This document shows positions 5,537 to 15,398 of a DNA stretch of 49,831 bases, piece after piece. Origin of the DNA: Oscillospiraceae bacterium (GTDB lineage: Bacteria > Bacillota > Clostridia > Monoglobales > WRAG01); contig WRAG01000014.1 of NCBI GenBank assembly GCA_009780345.1, positions 1-49,831 on the forward strand, written 5' to 3'. The notes under the pieces are model-generated. The model had not been told where the DNA came from. It did no database searches and saw nothing but the letters and a program-made list of their open reading frames with translations. Position 1 is the first letter of the stretch. The number at the start of each line of letters is the position of its first letter. A program made the translations under genes and the position numbers.

Positions 5537-7441
5537 ATGAAAGTATACTTCAATTCACATGATAAATTTTACAAAAACCCGTTCGGCGCCGTTAAAACCG
5601 ACGACTTAGCGGAGTTTAAGATTTCGATTGCCGACACAACTGCGCCTGCGGAAGTTTTTCTGCGTATTTGGCAGAACAACGCCGAAGTTCTGCATAAAAT
5701 GACGCTAATTTCCGAAATTAACGGCGAATTCACATACGGCGCAACGGTGCAAATGCCGCCCGCGCCTATGCTTGTGTGGTATTACTTTGTAATCCATACG
5801 GCGGATAATAGAACGTTCTACTACGGCAATAATGCCGAATACTTAGGCGGCGTTGGAGAGTTATCAACCGAACCACCGCAACATTCGTATCAAATTACGG
5901 TGTACGATAAAGATTTCACCGTTCCGCAATGGTTTCGCGACGGAATAATGTATCAAATTTTCGTCGATCGCTTTGCAAAATCGTGTAGGGGCGGCATTCT
6001 GCCGCCCGTCGAAAAAAATATACTCCCCAAAGTGCGGTATAGAAATTGGAACGAACCTATGCAATTCCACCAGCATCCGTTTGAGAACGGCTACGCGGCA
6101 AACGATTTCTACGGCGGCAATTTGGAGGGCGTGATCGAAAAACTGCCGTACTTAAAAGAGTTGAACGTTAGCATAATATACCTCAATCCCATATTCGAAG
6201 CGTATTCGAACCATAAATACGACACCGCCGACTACAAAAATATCGACAGTTACTTCGGCGATAACGAAACGTTCACTCATCTGTGCAAAGAGGCCGAAAA
6301 GTTCGGTATAAAGGTGATTTTGGACGGCGTGTTCAGCCACACCGGCGCAGATAGCCTTTACTTCAACAAATACGGCACTTACGGCGAGAATGTCGGCGCA
6401 TATCGCGACAAAACTTCGCCATATCGCGAATGGTACGAGTTCGGCGACGGGAATTCCTACCAAAGTTGGTGGGGCTGCACTACGCTTCCGAACGTGAAAG
6501 AGTTAACGCCAAGCTATCTTGACTATATTTTGCGTTCTGACGATTCGGTGGTAAAACTGTGGCTTGATCGCGGCGCAAGCGGTTGGCGGCTCGATGTTGC
6601 CGACGAACTTCCGCCTGAATTTTTGAAAATCCTGCGCCGCGAGGTGAAATCGAAAGACCCGAACGCCATTATTATCGGCGAAGTTTGGGAAGACGCGTCA
6701 AACAAAATCAGCTATGGGGCGCAACGCGAATACCTTCTCGGCGGCGAGCTTGACACCGTTATGAACTACCCGTTTAAGGACAACGTTATCGCATTCGTGC
6801 TCGGACATATCTGCGCAAACACGCTTCATCGCCGCATGATGCGCATTTTCGAGAATTACCCACGCGATTGCGCGTTTGCCTTGATGAATCTTGTCGGCGG
6901 GCACGACGTCGTGCGGCTCAAATCAACGCTTGGCGAGATGTACGACGATCCGAACGTGCCGAAATACGATAAGCAGTTTTGGAAACTCTCGCCCGAAGCG
7001 GAAGCCCTCGCGACCAAGCGGCAAAAGCTTATCACACTTCTGCAAATGACGTTTGTCGGCGTTCCGTGCATTTACTACGGCGACGAAATCGGAATGCAAG
7101 GGTTAAGCGACCCGCTTAACCGCGCGACGATGAAGTGGTCCGACGGTGATAGCGAACTTTTGAAATATTATCGTTGCTTGACCAAGATTCGGCGGGAACG
7201 AGATGTGCTGCGCCGCGGAGAATACAAAACGGTATACGCGCAAGATGGCGTCTTCGCATTCGTGAGATTCAACGAAAGCGAAAAAATATTGTGCATCGTA
7301 AATCGGGATAATGAAGATAGAGAAGTTCGCCTTGATCCGGATTGCGAAAAGTTAGTAAGTTTAATAGATGGAGCAGTCGAGTCAAGCAAGATATTGAAAA
7401 TTAAATCGTTGGAGGGAAATATCTATGAATTATATGACTGA
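5537..7441 (+). CDS. GH13 alpha-amylase family maltodextrin hydrolase (neopullulanase/cyclomaltodextrinase type)
   Basis: 634 residues, no signal peptide, so cytoplasmic. The N-terminal beta-sandwich (about 1-125, begins MKVYFNSHDKFYKNPFGAV) is of the CBM34-like kind. The TIM barrel follows from GIMYQIFVDRFAKS (about 138). GH13 motifs: DGVFSHTG near 263, GWRLDVADE with the nucleophile Asp near 352, IIGEVWED with the acid Glu near 381, LVGGHDVVRL near 454. Likely substrates are maltodextrins, cyclodextrins or pullulan; the exact activity cannot be told. SD AAAGGA is 8 bases before ATG 5537. It overlaps pgm by 17 bases, so glucan cleavage and glucose-phosphate isomerisation are coupled. A GTAGGGG palindrome is inserted in frame at residues 149-157, in the loop after the first barrel strand. 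Confidence 0.92.
   Translation: MKVYFNSHDKFYKNPFGAVKTDDLAEFKISIADTTAPAEVFLRIWQNNAEVLHKMTLISEINGEFTYGATVQMPPAPMLVWYYFVIHTADNRTFYYGNNAEYLGGVGELSTEPPQHSYQITVYDKDFTVPQWFRDGIMYQIFVDRFAKSCRGGILPPVEKNILPKVRYRNWNEPMQFHQHPFENGYAANDFYGGNLEGVIEKLPYLKELNVSIIYLNPIFEAYSNHKYDTADYKNIDSYFGDNETFTHLCKEAEKFGIKVILDGVFSHTGADSLYFNKYGTYGENVGAYRDKTSPYREWYEFGDGNSYQSWWGCTTLPNVKELTPSYLDYILRSDDSVVKLWLDRGASGWRLDVADELPPEFLKILRREVKSKDPNAIIIGEVWEDASNKISYGAQREYLLGGELDTVMNYPFKDNVIAFVLGHICANTLHRRMMRIFENYPRDCAFALMNLVGGHDVVRLKSTLGEMYDDPNVPKYDKQFWKLSPEAEALATKRQKLITLLQMTFVGVPCIYYGDEIGMQGLSDPLNRATMKWSDGDSELLKYYRCLTKIRRERDVLRRGEYKTVYAQDGVFAFVRFNESEKILCIVNRDNEDREVRLDPDCEKLVSLIDGAVESSKILKIKSLEGNIYELYD
5985..6008 (+). repeat. GTAGGGG palindromic repeat inside the GH13 gene
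   Basis: A 24-bp near-palindrome starting GTAGGGGCGGC and ending GCCGCCCG. It is read in frame as RGGILPPV. The same unit occurs twice at 10603-10682. The hairpin arms are GGGCGGC and GCCGCCC. Confidence 0.85.
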
Positions 7442-9233
7442 GTATCAACGTTGGCTGAAACTCGCGGACGAAGAAACGAAAAACGAACTTTCGCAAATCG
7501 CCGATGATGATTTGGAAATCAAAGAGCGATTTTTTAAGGAACTGGAATTCGGAACCGGCGGAATTCGCGGCATCATGGGCGCGGGGATTAACCGCATGAA
7601 CAAATACACCGTCGCGCGCGCGACGCAAGGACTTGCGAACTGCCTGCTAAAGTCCCGTACTGCGGCGATTGACGGATTATGCACCGACGCGAGCGGAGTC
7701 GCGATTGCGTACGATAGCCGCAATAACTCCGACGTGTTCGCAAGGGTTGCGGCGTGTGTGCTTGCGGCGAACGGGATTAAGGTTTACCTATTCGAATCGC
7801 TGCGCTCAACGCCGGAATTGTCTTTCGCCGTGCGTTATCTTCACGCAAGCGCGGGAATCGTGGTAACCGCAAGTCACAATCCTTCGAAGTATAACGGCTA
7901 CAAATGCTACGGCGACGACGGCGCGCAGCTATCACTCGAACTGTCCGATGTTGTGATTTCTGAGGTCGAGAAAATCGACTTATTCGCCGACGTTAAGTTG
8001 ATGGATTTTAACGAAGCGAAGCATAGCGGGATGATCGAAATGATCGGCGCGGAGGTTGACAAAGCATACCTTGCCGAGGTTGCGAAGCAATCGATAAATG
8101 GCGATTTGGTTCGAGAAAAGGGCGGCGCGTTTCCGCTTGTGTATACGCCGTTCCACGGCGCGGGAAATCGACCCGTGCGAGCGATATTAGATATGGTTGG
8201 ATTCAAAAACGTAATTGTCGTGCCCGAACAAGAGCTACCCGACGGGAACTTCCCGACAATGCCGTATCCAAACCCGGAGGAAAAAGAGGGTTTCAAGCTT
8301 GGCATTGAACTTGCGAAGAAAAATAACGCCGAATTAATCATCGCGACCGACCCGGATTGCGACCGTGTCGGAATTGTGGTAAAAGACGATAAAGGCGAGT
8401 ATGTAACGGTTAGCGGAAATCAGGTCGGCATACTTCTGACCGAATATATCCTAAGTTGCCGCGCCGCGCGGGGCGATTTGCCGAAAAATGGCGTAGTGAT
8501 TAAAACCATCGTTACTTCCGATTTAATTCGAGCGATTTGCGCGCATTACGGCGTTGAGATGATGGAAACACTAACCGGATTTAAGTTTATCGGCGAGAAA
8601 ATCCGCCAATTCGAGCAGGCAAGCCTGCACCAATCCCACGCTGAAACAAGTGCGAACAATTCTCCGCGAGGCACGGAAGTTTCAAAAAATGACGATTACG
8701 AATATGTGTTCGGTTTCGAAGAAAGTTACGGCTATCTCGCCGGTACATACGCGCGGGACAAGGACGCGGTTGTGGCAAGCATGCTTATCGCCGAAATGGC
8801 GGTGTATTATAAGTATGAAAAGGGTTTAAGCTTGTTCGGGCAGCTTGGCGAAATTTATAAAAAGTACGGATATTATTTGGAGGAAGTTGTATCGGTTACG
8901 ATGGAGGGAATCACCGGACTGACGCGGATTCAGGAGATTATGGCGGAGTTGCGGGCGAATCCGCCCACGACAATCGGCGGACTGAAAGTTATCGCGGTTC
9001 GAGACTACCAATCAAGCGTACGCAAAGTCATCGACGGCGGCGAAGAGCCAATTTTACTGCCCAAATCGAATGTTTTGTATTTCGAATTGGAGAATAAGAA
9101 CAACTTTATCGTCCGTCCAAGCGGAACCGAACCGAAGATTAAGCTGTACTGCCTGCTATGCGGCGAAACCGAAGCCGCCGCGAAAGAAATATTGAAAAGG
9201 TGTAAAGAAAGCATAGACGAAATCATAGCATAA
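7425..9233 (+). CDS. Phosphoglucomutase/phosphomannomutase family protein
   Basis: 602 residues, alpha-D-phosphohexomutase superfamily, long PgcA-like type, probably interconverting glucose 1- and 6-phosphate. FGTGGIRGIMGAG (about 42) opens domain 1; the phosphoserine is in TASHNPSKYNGYK (Ser about 149); the metal loop is DPDCDR (about 308); the sugar loop is GFEESYGYL (about 430); the phosphate-binding loop is RPSGTEPKIKLY (about 563). SD GGAGGG is 8 bases before ATG 7425, and the start lies inside the end of the GH13 gene. Residues about 397-421 (EQASLHQSHAETSANN and following) are an insertion absent from the usual EKIREFE-to-EYVFGFEE spacing and are encoded by a dispersed repeat (8616-8668). 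The frame is preserved, so the enzyme may remain active. Confidence 0.92.
   Translation: MNYMTEYQRWLKLADEETKNELSQIADDDLEIKERFFKELEFGTGGIRGIMGAGINRMNKYTVARATQGLANCLLKSRTAAIDGLCTDASGVAIAYDSRNNSDVFARVAACVLAANGIKVYLFESLRSTPELSFAVRYLHASAGIVVTASHNPSKYNGYKCYGDDGAQLSLELSDVVISEVEKIDLFADVKLMDFNEAKHSGMIEMIGAEVDKAYLAEVAKQSINGDLVREKGGAFPLVYTPFHGAGNRPVRAILDMVGFKNVIVVPEQELPDGNFPTMPYPNPEEKEGFKLGIELAKKNNAELIIATDPDCDRVGIVVKDDKGEYVTVSGNQVGILLTEYILSCRAARGDLPKNGVVIKTIVTSDLIRAICAHYGVEMMETLTGFKFIGEKIRQFEQASLHQSHAETSANNSPRGTEVSKNDDYEYVFGFEESYGYLAGTYARDKDAVVASMLIAEMAVYYKYEKGLSLFGQLGEIYKKYGYYLEEVVSVTMEGITGLTRIQEIMAELRANPPTTIGGLKVIAVRDYQSSVRKVIDGGEEPILLPKSNVLYFELENKNNFIVRPSGTEPKIKLYCLLCGETEAAAKEILKRCKESIDEIIA
8616..8668 (-). 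repeat. 53-bp dispersed repeat inside pgm
   Basis: The minus strand of this stretch aligns without gaps to 18625-18677 at about 41 of 53 positions by eye, including the identical end GGTGCAGGCTTGCCTG. It encodes the extra residues just before the sugar-binding loop of the mutase. Confidence 0.75.
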
Positions 9234-9257
9234 GTTTGCGTCAAATCGCACAATCTT

Positions 9258-9290
9258 AAAAAAGAGCCGACACAGCGTGTCGGCTCTTTT
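9258..9290. terminator. Bidirectional terminator between pgm and the D,D-carboxypeptidase gene
   Basis: Stem AAAGAGCCGACAC (9261-9273) with GTGTCGGCTCTTT (9277-9289), 3-base loop, A-run before and T-run after. It serves both converging genes. A half copy of the dispersed repeat end (TTTGCGTCAAATCGCACAA) lies just before it at 9236-9254. Confidence 0.92.
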
Positions 9291-9300
9291 AAATTTTTAT

Positions 9301-10698
9301 TTATATTCTTCTCACATATTTATTTTTGCGCTTACTTCTCTTAATCGCATTGCGTACGCCGATTAAGAAAAGAATAAAAAATAACCCAAGTCCAATCAGC
9401 AGAATATACACCACAACTCTAACCGCCGTAAAGCTCCAAACCCAATCAACCGCCATGAAAAACCACCAAAACGCGTGACGATTTATCGTTTGATTAGACA
9501 GCAAATCCACTCGCCCAATCACGTTGTCGTTATACAAAAATTCTATCTCGCCGATTCTTTGTCCGCGCTCAATCGGCGCTCGAACGTAATCCGGCATAAT
9601 CGCCCGCGTTACAACGTCGTTTACATCCGAATCCGTCGGAATAAGCGCAATCAGCGGCGCGTCCGCCACAAGCGAGAGGCGATTCGTGCCCCGCCCGTAT
9701 CGAATCCGAACTTCGCCTAAAATTTGGTCAACCCGCGCAAGATTTGTCTGCCTAAAATTATTGTATCCAAAGTCGAACAAAGCCCGCGTGTCGGTAAACG
9801 AATAAGTCGCGGTCCCCCTCGGCGGCGCGCCGAATGTAACCGAAATCAACTCAAACGGCCGCCCTCTACCTGCCGAAGCGGCAAGACACAACCCCGCTTG
9901 CGACGTAAATCCGGTCTTAATCCCAATCGCCGGCGCAAAATAATACGCGGCAGTACGCTGACGGCTTACCAAAGCGTTTGTGTTAATAATATACCGCCGC
10001 TCGGGATACAAATTCGTACCCTCAAGAAACATATGCGCGTTAACCACAATTCCGCGAAACGCCGGAATCGTCATCGCAAATTGGCTGATTCGCGCCATAT
10101 CGTAAACGGTGGACAAATGCTTGTCATGATGAAGCCCCGTCGGGTTCATAAAATTTGTGTTATACGCGCCAAGCTCGGCCGCCCGCACGTTCATCATATT
10201 GACAAATGTCTGAATATCTCCCGCAACATGCTCGGCAATCGCGTTCGCCGCGTCATTCCCCGACATAAGCATAATCGCGCTCACAAGATCAGACAGCGAC
10301 ATCTCCTCGCCAACCTCAAGCCCCAACGTCGCCGCCAAAGGCGGCATATTGACAAGCGTGGATTCTTGAATCGTTACCATATCATCAAGATTCCCATGCT
10401 CAATCGCAAGAATCGCAGTCATAATTTTCGTCGTACTTGCCGGATACATCTGCTCATGCATATTTTGCCCAAACAACACATTCCCCGTTCGCGGATCCAT
10501 TAAAATCGCAGCTTCCGACATTAACTCCGGCGGCTGAGCCGAAACCATGGGTAAAGCAAGGGATAATGTAAGAAATAATACTACCAAACAGAAAAACATC
10601 TTGTAGGGGCGGCATTTTGCCGCCCGCCGATGCTTAATCCCAATTTCTTCATTGTGTGCGGGCGGCAAAATGCCGCCCCTACTAATCTTCCTTAACAT
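9301..10698 (-). CDS. D-alanyl-D-alanine carboxypeptidase (serine type, PBP5/DacF family)
   Basis: Trims the terminal D-Ala of peptidoglycan stem peptides at the outer membrane face. Active-site motifs in the 465-residue frame: STTK (88-91, in [13 protein letters not shown]), [18 protein letters not shown] signal-like hydrophobic stretch lies at 34-55 ([19 protein letters not shown]) and a C-terminal membrane anchor ([19 protein letters not shown]) is followed by a basic tail. Start is uncertain. ATG 10698 overlaps the end of ireB, has GGAGGAG 13 bases upstream and gives a basic n-region, but that region (residues 6-33) is encoded by a pair of GTAGGGG repeats. ATG 10599 gives a repeat-free protein without basic residues or a clear ribosome site. 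The longer form is listed. Confidence 0.88.
   Translation of the reverse strand: MLRKISRGGILPPAHNEEIGIKHRRAAKCRPYKMFFCLVVLFLTLSLALPMVSAQPPELMSEAAILMDPRTGNVLFGQNMHEQMYPASTTKIMTAILAIEHGNLDDMVTIQESTLVNMPPLAATLGLEVGEEMSLSDLVSAIMLMSGNDAANAIAEHVAGDIQTFVNMMNVRAAELGAYNTNFMNPTGLHHDKHLSTVYDMARISQFAMTIPAFRGIVVNAHMFLEGTNLYPERRYIINTNALVSRQRTAAYYFAPAIGIKTGFTSQAGLCLAASAGRGRPFELISVTFGAPPRGTATYSFTDTRALFDFGYNNFRQTNLARVDQILGEVRIRYGRGTNRLSLVADAPLIALIPTDSDVNDVVTRAIMPDYVRAPIERGQRIGEIEFLYNDNVIGRVDLLSNQTINRHAFWWFFMAVDWVWSFTAVRVVVYILLIGLGLFFILFLIGVRNAIKRSKRKNKYVRRI
10603..10682. repeat. Inverted pair of GTAGGGG palindromes between ireB and the carboxypeptidase
   Basis: Units 10603-10626 (plus) and 10659-10682 (minus) are perfect inverted copies of each other, 32 bases apart; each is itself a palindrome. 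The outermost base of the right copy is the last base of the ireB stop codon (TAG, 10684-10682). The 80-bp structure can fold into one long hairpin or two short ones. Confidence 0.88.
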
Positions 10699-10942
10699 AG
10701 AACTTCACAAGCTCCTCCAAAATCTCATCCCGCTCAAGTTTGCGAATCAAACTCCGCGCGTTATTATGCGCAGTAATATACGACGGGTCGCCGGATAAAA
10801 TATACCCCACAATCTGGTTGATAGGGTTGTATCCCTTATCCACCAGCGCGGCGTAAACCGACAGGATAATCTCCCGCGGCTCAAGCTTTTCCTCTTTCAC
10901 ACTGTCAAACTTCAGGGTCTGGTTAATGTTGTTGTTTTCCAC
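10682..10942 (-). CDS. ireB: IreB family regulatory phosphoprotein (UPF0297)
   Basis: 86 residues matching Ire[79 protein letters not shown]. In Enterococcus IreB is a substrate of the IreK Ser/Thr kinase and affects cephalosporin tolerance. The threonine near position 10 lies in the region corresponding to the phosphorylation site. Start is GTG 10942, preceded by AAGGGGG. It starts 6 bases after the pheT stop. The usual neighbours alaS and ruvX are absent here; a wall D,D-carboxypeptidase follows instead, which fits a wall-stress role, though the neighbourhood is only suggestive. Confidence 0.93.
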   Translation of the reverse strand: MENNNINQTLKFDSVKEEKLEPREIILSVYAALVDKGYNPINQIVGYILSGDPSYITAHNNARSLIRKLERDEILEELVKFYVKED

Positions 10943-10947
10943 AAAGA

Positions 10948-13311
10948 TTACCCCCTTATATTCGCGTTTAACTTGGAGTTTAGATCCCCCAAAATTTTAT
11001 TCATAACTGCTGTAACCTCATCATCCGTAAGCGTCCTGTCTTTCGAGCGGAAAGTAAGCGAATACGCCACCGATTTCTTGCCCGCCTCAATCTGCTCGCC
11101 CTTGTAAACGTCGAACAAAGTGAAACTTTCCAATATACTCCCGCGATTCTTCGTGAAAATCGCCTCAATCTCACCGACAGGCGTCTCATCGTCAATCAAC
11201 ATCGCAATATCCCGCGACATCGCCGGAAACTTCGGCAATCCCTTATACTGCTTCGTCTTCTTGCTATACTTAAGCAAAGCGGCAACGTCAAACTCGGCAC
11301 AGTAAACGTCTGCCGAAATTTTAAAATTCTTCGCGCACTGCGGATGAATCTGCCCAATCACGCCGATTTCCATGTTGCCAACGTAAATTCCCGCACACTT
11401 CCCGGGATGGTAAGTCGCATTGTCACTCTTCGGCTTAAACGCAACCGTGACCGACAACATATCCAATAACTCTTCCGCAACGCCCTTTAGAACATAAAAA
11501 TCAAAATGCTCGCCGTAACCGCCGACACACAACGTCGGCAACTCGGTCGGAAGCTCGCCCTTCTCGGTCGGCAAATATATATGCCCCATTTCAAACAGCA
11601 GCGCCTGCGGATTCCGCATATTATAATTATGCCGCAAAACTTCCAACATCGACGGCAACATCGACGTTCGCATTACCGACGTTTCCTCGCCCAACGGATT
11701 TTGAATCTTTACCATATTCCGTCGCGAATCGTCGCTTGCAAGCAATAAATCGTCGTTCACCCTCTCGTTCAAAAACGAATACGTCACAATCTCGAAAAGT
11801 CCTTGCGCCGTAAGATTTCGCTTAATTTTATGCCTTATTTCCTGCGCAACCGTCCGCCCGCCGCAAAGCGTCGCGCCCAACGTCGTCGTGGACGGAATTT
11901 TATCGTATCCGTAAATCCTTACGATTTCCTCGGCAATATCCTCGAAACAAACGATATCATTGCGGAACGACGGCACGGTGATTTTTCCGTTCTCCACCGA
12001 AAACTCCAACTTATTCAGTATTTTAACCATTTCCGCTTCATTTATCACGCAACCTAGGAATTTGTTAATTCGATCGACCTCAAGCGGCAAAACAACCGCC
12101 GCTTGAGCAGGCGCGCAAACGTCCACAACGCCCGACACAACTTCCCCCGCGCCCATATCGGCAAGCAACTGGCACGCGCGGTTTAGCGCGGGCAAAGCGT
12201 TGTTCGGATCAAGCCCTTTATCAAACCGCCCGCTCGCCTCCGTCCGCATTTGCAGCTTTTTCGCCCCGCTTCGAACACTTGAAGGGTTAAAATTCGCCGA
12301 CTCAAACAAAATTGTGGTCGTACTATCGCTCACTTCAGTACTCGCGCCACCCATAACGCCCGCAACGCCAATCACACCGCTCTCGTCAGTAATCGCGATC
12401 ATCTCAGAATCCAACTTCCGTTCCTGCCCGTCCAAAGTTTCCAAAATCTCACCATCTTTGTCGGCGCGAACGATAATCTTCCCGCCCGCGATCTTGTCGA
12501 AATCATACGCGTGCATAGGCTGCCCATACTCAAGCATAACGTAATTCGTAATGTCAACGATATTGCTAATCGCGCGAATCCCAGCCGCCTCTAAGCGTTT
12601 TTGCATCCAAGTCGGCGACGGACCGATTTTCACATTCTTCACAATCCGCGCGCAAAACCGCGGACACAAATCAAAGTCCGCAATCTCAACTTTCGCCATG
12701 TCTTCGGCGTTTCCGCCAACTTCGGGAACGTTAATTTGCGGAATATCAAACGCGCGATCAAACGTCGCCGCCGTCTCCCGCGCAATCCCAATCACGCTTA
12801 GGCAATCCGGACGATTTGAAGTAATCTCAAACTCGACAACGCTCTCGTTAAGCCCCAAAATATCACGAATATCCGCGCCAATCGGCGTATCGTCCGCCAA
12901 AATCATAATTCCGTCCGCGTCATCCCCGATTTTAAGCTCAATTTCCGAGCAAAGCATCCCATAACTCTCCACGCCGCGCAGCTTTCCTTTGGTAATCTTC
13001 ACACCGCCGGGCAAGGTGGACTTATGCTTCGCAACAGGAATAATCGCACCCTCAAACACGTTCGTCGCGCCGGTTACAATCTGAATCGGTTCGCCTTCGC
13101 CAACGTCAACAACGCACACCACAAGCTTTTCAGCGTCAGGATGTTGCGTGATTTTCGAAATCTTGCCGGTAACAACGTTCGTTATCTCCGCGCCAAGACT
13201 TTCGATTCCCTCCACTTTAGAGCCGGACATTGTCATGCCATGCTCGTAATCTTTCAAATCAATTCCGTTAATATCGGTGAAATCGTTTAGCCAGGAAATT
13301 GGTAGTTTCAT
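10948..13311 (-). CDS. pheT: Phenylalanine--tRNA ligase beta subunit
   Basis: 787 residues, normal length for bacterial PheT. Domains in order: start [18 protein letters not shown]/tRNA-binding OB fold (about 40-150, [18 protein letters not shown]); B3/4 editing domain (about 205-385, [20 protein letters not shown]); B5 domain (about 405-475); catalytic-like core with RIYGYDKIP and [10 protein letters not shown]-terminal anticodon-binding FDX-ACB domain (about 695-787, [19 protein letters not shown]). It works as alpha2beta2 with PheS. Normally pheS and pheT are adjacent; here a 737-bp palindrome-rich stretch separates them. SD is AAGGAG about 10 bases before the ATG. Confidence 0.97.
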   Translation of the reverse strand: MKLPISWLNDFTDINGIDLKDYEHGMTMSGSKVEGIESLGAEITNVVTGKISKITQHPDAEKLVVCVVDVGEGEPIQIVTGATNVFEGAIIPVAKHKSTLPGGVKITKGKLRGVESYGMLCSEIELKIGDDADGIMILADDTPIGADIRDILGLNESVVEFEITSNRPDCLSVIGIARETAATFDRAFDIPQINVPEVGGNAEDMAKVEIADFDLCPRFCARIVKNVKIGPSPTWMQKRLEAAGIRAISNIVDITNYVMLEYGQPMHAYDFDKIAGGKIIVRADKDGEILETLDGQERKLDSEMIAITDESGVIGVAGVMGGASTEVSDSTTTILFESANFNPSSVRSGAKKLQMRTEASGRFDKGLDPNNALPALNRACQLLADMGAGEVVSGVVDVCAPAQAAVVLPLEVDRINKFLGCVINEAEMVKILNKLEFSVENGKITVPSFRNDIVCFEDIAEEIVRIYGYDKIPSTTTLGATLCGGRTVAQEIRHKIKRNLTAQGLFEIVTYSFLNERVNDDLLLASDDSRRNMVKIQNPLGEETSVMRTSMLPSMLEVLRHNYNMRNPQALLFEMGHIYLPTEKGELPTELPTLCVGGYGEHFDFYVLKGVAEELLDMLSVTVAFKPKSDNATYHPGKCAGIYVGNMEIGVIGQIHPQCAKNFKISADVYCAEFDVAALLKYSKKTKQYKGLPKFPAMSRDIAMLIDDETPVGEIEAIFTKNRGSILESFTLFDVYKGEQIEAGKKSVAYSLTFRSKDRTLTDDEVTAVMNKILGDLNSKLNANIRG

Positions 13312-14048
13312 AATAATATAACTCCTTTATTTTATAGGGCGAATGCCCTAAGACCTTTTTGCGCGTGCGCGCGCGAGCTTAAAACCTTTTTCGTGTCCAT
13401 CCTGAGGGCGAATGCCCTGCCGGGCGGGCGGTAAGGGCTCTGCCCTTACCAATCCCGGTCGCCTATGGCGTCAAACGCACAAACCGCGATTTGCGCCAAA
13501 GCCGGCGACAATAAAAGCATTAGTTAGCGAACCGCATTCGCGGAAAGACTAGCGAATACGAGCATCGGCTCAGTCGAGAGCGAACCGCGCCTAAAAGCGC
13601 GAGATCTAACTTGTTTAGGGTGCTTTGTTTGCAGTAACTTTCGCCCGTGGTTCCGTCAGCGGGGCACCCGCCCGACGCTTTTTGTCGGGGAGGGTCGCGA
13701 CGGGGAGGGCGACGGTTTTGATCAAACTTTTGTCGCGCAAAAGTTTGGCAGATGGCTGTGGATTTTGCCAAAACCGCAAAATCTTACGCCCCTGCACTTT
13801 TCGACTACCACTTGTGAAAGATCACACAAGTGAAGTCTCAAATGCTGGATTGGGGCAGAACCGTCCAAAACTTGTTTTGGCGAACGGTTCGTCCTTGAGG
13901 GTTTCCCAAGAACACGAGTCGTTCTTTGACGAAGTGTGATTGGTTGAAACCTACCGCAAGGACTGGTCCTTGCCGCGCCGCGCGCGCCCGCGCAATTTTG
14001 GTCTAAGGCGCAACGCGCCTTAAGCCCGCGCCCGCAGGGCGCAAAGCC
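13312..14048. repeat. GC-rich palindrome mosaic between pheS and pheT
   Basis: 737 bp with no credible gene. It is a chain of short palindromes: GGGCGAATGCCC (near 13337), GTAAGGGCTCTGCCCTTAC (13431-13449), CCGCATTCGCGG (near 13530), GCGCCTAAAAGCGC (near 13590), TTTTGTCGCGCAAAA (near 13730), CAAGGACTGGTCCTTG (13957-13972), AAGGCGCAACGCGCCTT (near 14004), GCGCCCGCAGGGCGC-like ends. The 13553-13746 part recurs at 35508-35702 (same orientation) and at 15181-15370 (opposite orientation). Open frames through it repeat the same translation ([16 protein letters not shown]), which reflects the repeat, not a gene. Confidence 0.8.
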
Positions 14049-15068
14049 CTAAAACTGCATCAAAAACCGCACATCATTCTCATAAAACAGCCGCATATCA
14101 TCAATATCATACTTAAACATCGCAACCCGCTCAAGCCCGATTCCAAACGCGAATCCCGAATAAACTTCCGGGTCAATGTTACACCGCCGCAGAACTTCCG
14201 GGTGAACCATTCCCGCGCCTAAGATTTCAATCCAACCCTCATTTTTGCAAATCCTACACCCGCTACCGCCGCACGAGAAACAAGAAATATCAACCTCCGC
14301 CGACGGCTCGGTAAACGGAAAATGATGCGGACGAAAACGTAATTTTGTCTTCTCACCGTAAAGTTCACGCACGAAAATCTCCAAAGTCCCTTTCAAATCA
14401 GCCATCGTGACGCCCTTGTCGATAACAAGCCCCTCAATCTGATGAAACACCGGCGAATGCGTCGCGTCCACCGCGTCAGAGCGATAAACCCGCCCCGGAG
14501 CGATGATCCGAATAGGCGGCGCCTCTTGCTCCATCACCCGAATTTGCACAGGCGACGTCTGCGTCCGCAAAACAATATTGTCGCTGACGTAAAACGTATC
14601 CTGCGTATCCCTTGCGGGATGGTCTTTCGGAATATTCAACGCCTCAAAATTATAATAATCGAACTCAACCTCCGGACCCTCCGAAATGGAAAATCCCATG
14701 CCGATAAAAATATCCTCAAGCTGTGCCAAAACGGCATTAAGCGGATGAATCCGCCCCAAACTTCCCCGCTTCCCGGGCATGGTAACATCAATTTTCTCAT
14801 TCGCGATTTTCGCCGTCAAAATCTCAGATTCTAAGGCGGAACGCCGCGTCTCAATGTGCTCCTCCAAAAATTCGCGCACTTCGTTGGCAAGCGCGCCCAC
14901 AACCGGACGCTCTTCGGCAGACAACCCGCCCATTCCTTTAAGAACGGCAGTCAACTCGCCTTTCTTACCCAAATATTTCACACGCAAAGCCTCAAGCGCA
15001 TCCGGCGCCGAAACCTGCGCCAACTCCGCCTCCGCGGCGGTGCGTATATTCGAAATTTGCTCTTTCAT
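14049..15068 (-). CDS. pheS: Phenylalanine--tRNA ligase alpha subunit
   Basis: 339 residues, the usual PheS length, when started at ATG 15068 ([16 protein letters not shown]) with GAAAGGA about 9 bases upstream. A longer frame back to 15329 runs through repeat DNA and is rejected. N-terminal coiled coil (1-85) for tRNA binding; class II core with motif 1 ([17 protein letters not shown]), motif 2 ([20 protein letters not shown]) and motif 3 ([18 protein letters not shown]). A cysteine cluster ([13 protein letters not shown]) before [13 protein letters not shown] could bind zinc, as in many Clostridia PheS. No T-box leader was recognised upstream. Confidence 0.97.
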   Translation of the reverse strand: MKEQISNIRTAAEAELAQVSAPDALEALRVKYLGKKGELTAVLKGMGGLSAEERPVVGALANEVREFLEEHIETRRSALESEILTAKIANEKIDVTMPGKRGSLGRIHPLNAVLAQLEDIFIGMGFSISEGPEVEFDYYNFEALNIPKDHPARDTQDTFYVSDNIVLRTQTSPVQIRVMEQEAPPIRIIAPGRVYRSDAVDATHSPVFHQIEGLVIDKGVTMADLKGTLEIFVRELYGEKTKLRFRPHHFPFTEPSAEVDISCFSCGGSGCRICKNEGWIEILGAGMVHPEVLRRCNIDPEVYSGFAFGIGLERVAMFKYDIDDMRLFYENDVRFLMQF

Positions 15069-15398
15069 AAGATTGTTTTCCTTTCGTTTATCAATAGCGC
15101 ACGTAGGCGCAGATTTTTGCGCCTGCGGGCGCGGGCTTTTGGGCTTCGAAGCCCGTCTTTGTTTGTCAAGGACCAGCCCTTGACAATCCCGCAAGTTTTT
15201 GCGCGTCAAAAACTTGACAAAAACCGTCGCCCTCCCCGTCGCGACCCTCCCCGACAAAAAGCGTCGGGCGGGTACCCCGCTGACGGAACCGCGGGCGAAA
15301 GTTAGTGCAAACATAGCACATTCACCCAAGCAATATCTCGCGCTCTTAGGCGCGGGACGAACACTTAAACCTAATCATATCACACTTGTCTGCAAAAA
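15069..15398. repeat. GC-rich palindrome mosaic upstream of pheS
   Basis: 330 bp without a gene. It holds GCGCCTGCGGGCGCGGGC (near 15119), CAAGGACCAGCCCTTG (near 15168), CAAGTTTTTGCGCGTCAAAAACTTG (about 15192-15216) and GCGCTCTTAGGCGC (near 15344). 15181-15370 is the reverse-orientation copy of 13553-13746. It forms the 5' leader of pheS, and so any control of pheS must act through or beside it. Confidence 0.75.

Noticed and set aside
13640-13700. Possible T-box-like motif (GGTTCCGTCAGCGGGGCACCC)
   Set aside because: The order and bases do not match AGGGTGGNACCGCG, and the same sequence recurs in mosaics not linked to synthetase leaders. The motif is part of the repeat.
13520-13939. Open frames of 60-104 codons in the pheS-pheT gap
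   Set aside because: They are repeat translations found again at 15199-15738 and 35579-35869 in other contexts, with no ribosome site and no family match.
15069-15329. N-terminal extension of PheS back to 15329
   Set aside because: It is read from mosaic repeat DNA; the same peptide ([16 protein letters not shown]) appears in unrelated gaps. [16 protein letters not shown] at 15068 with a ribosome site gives the normal length.
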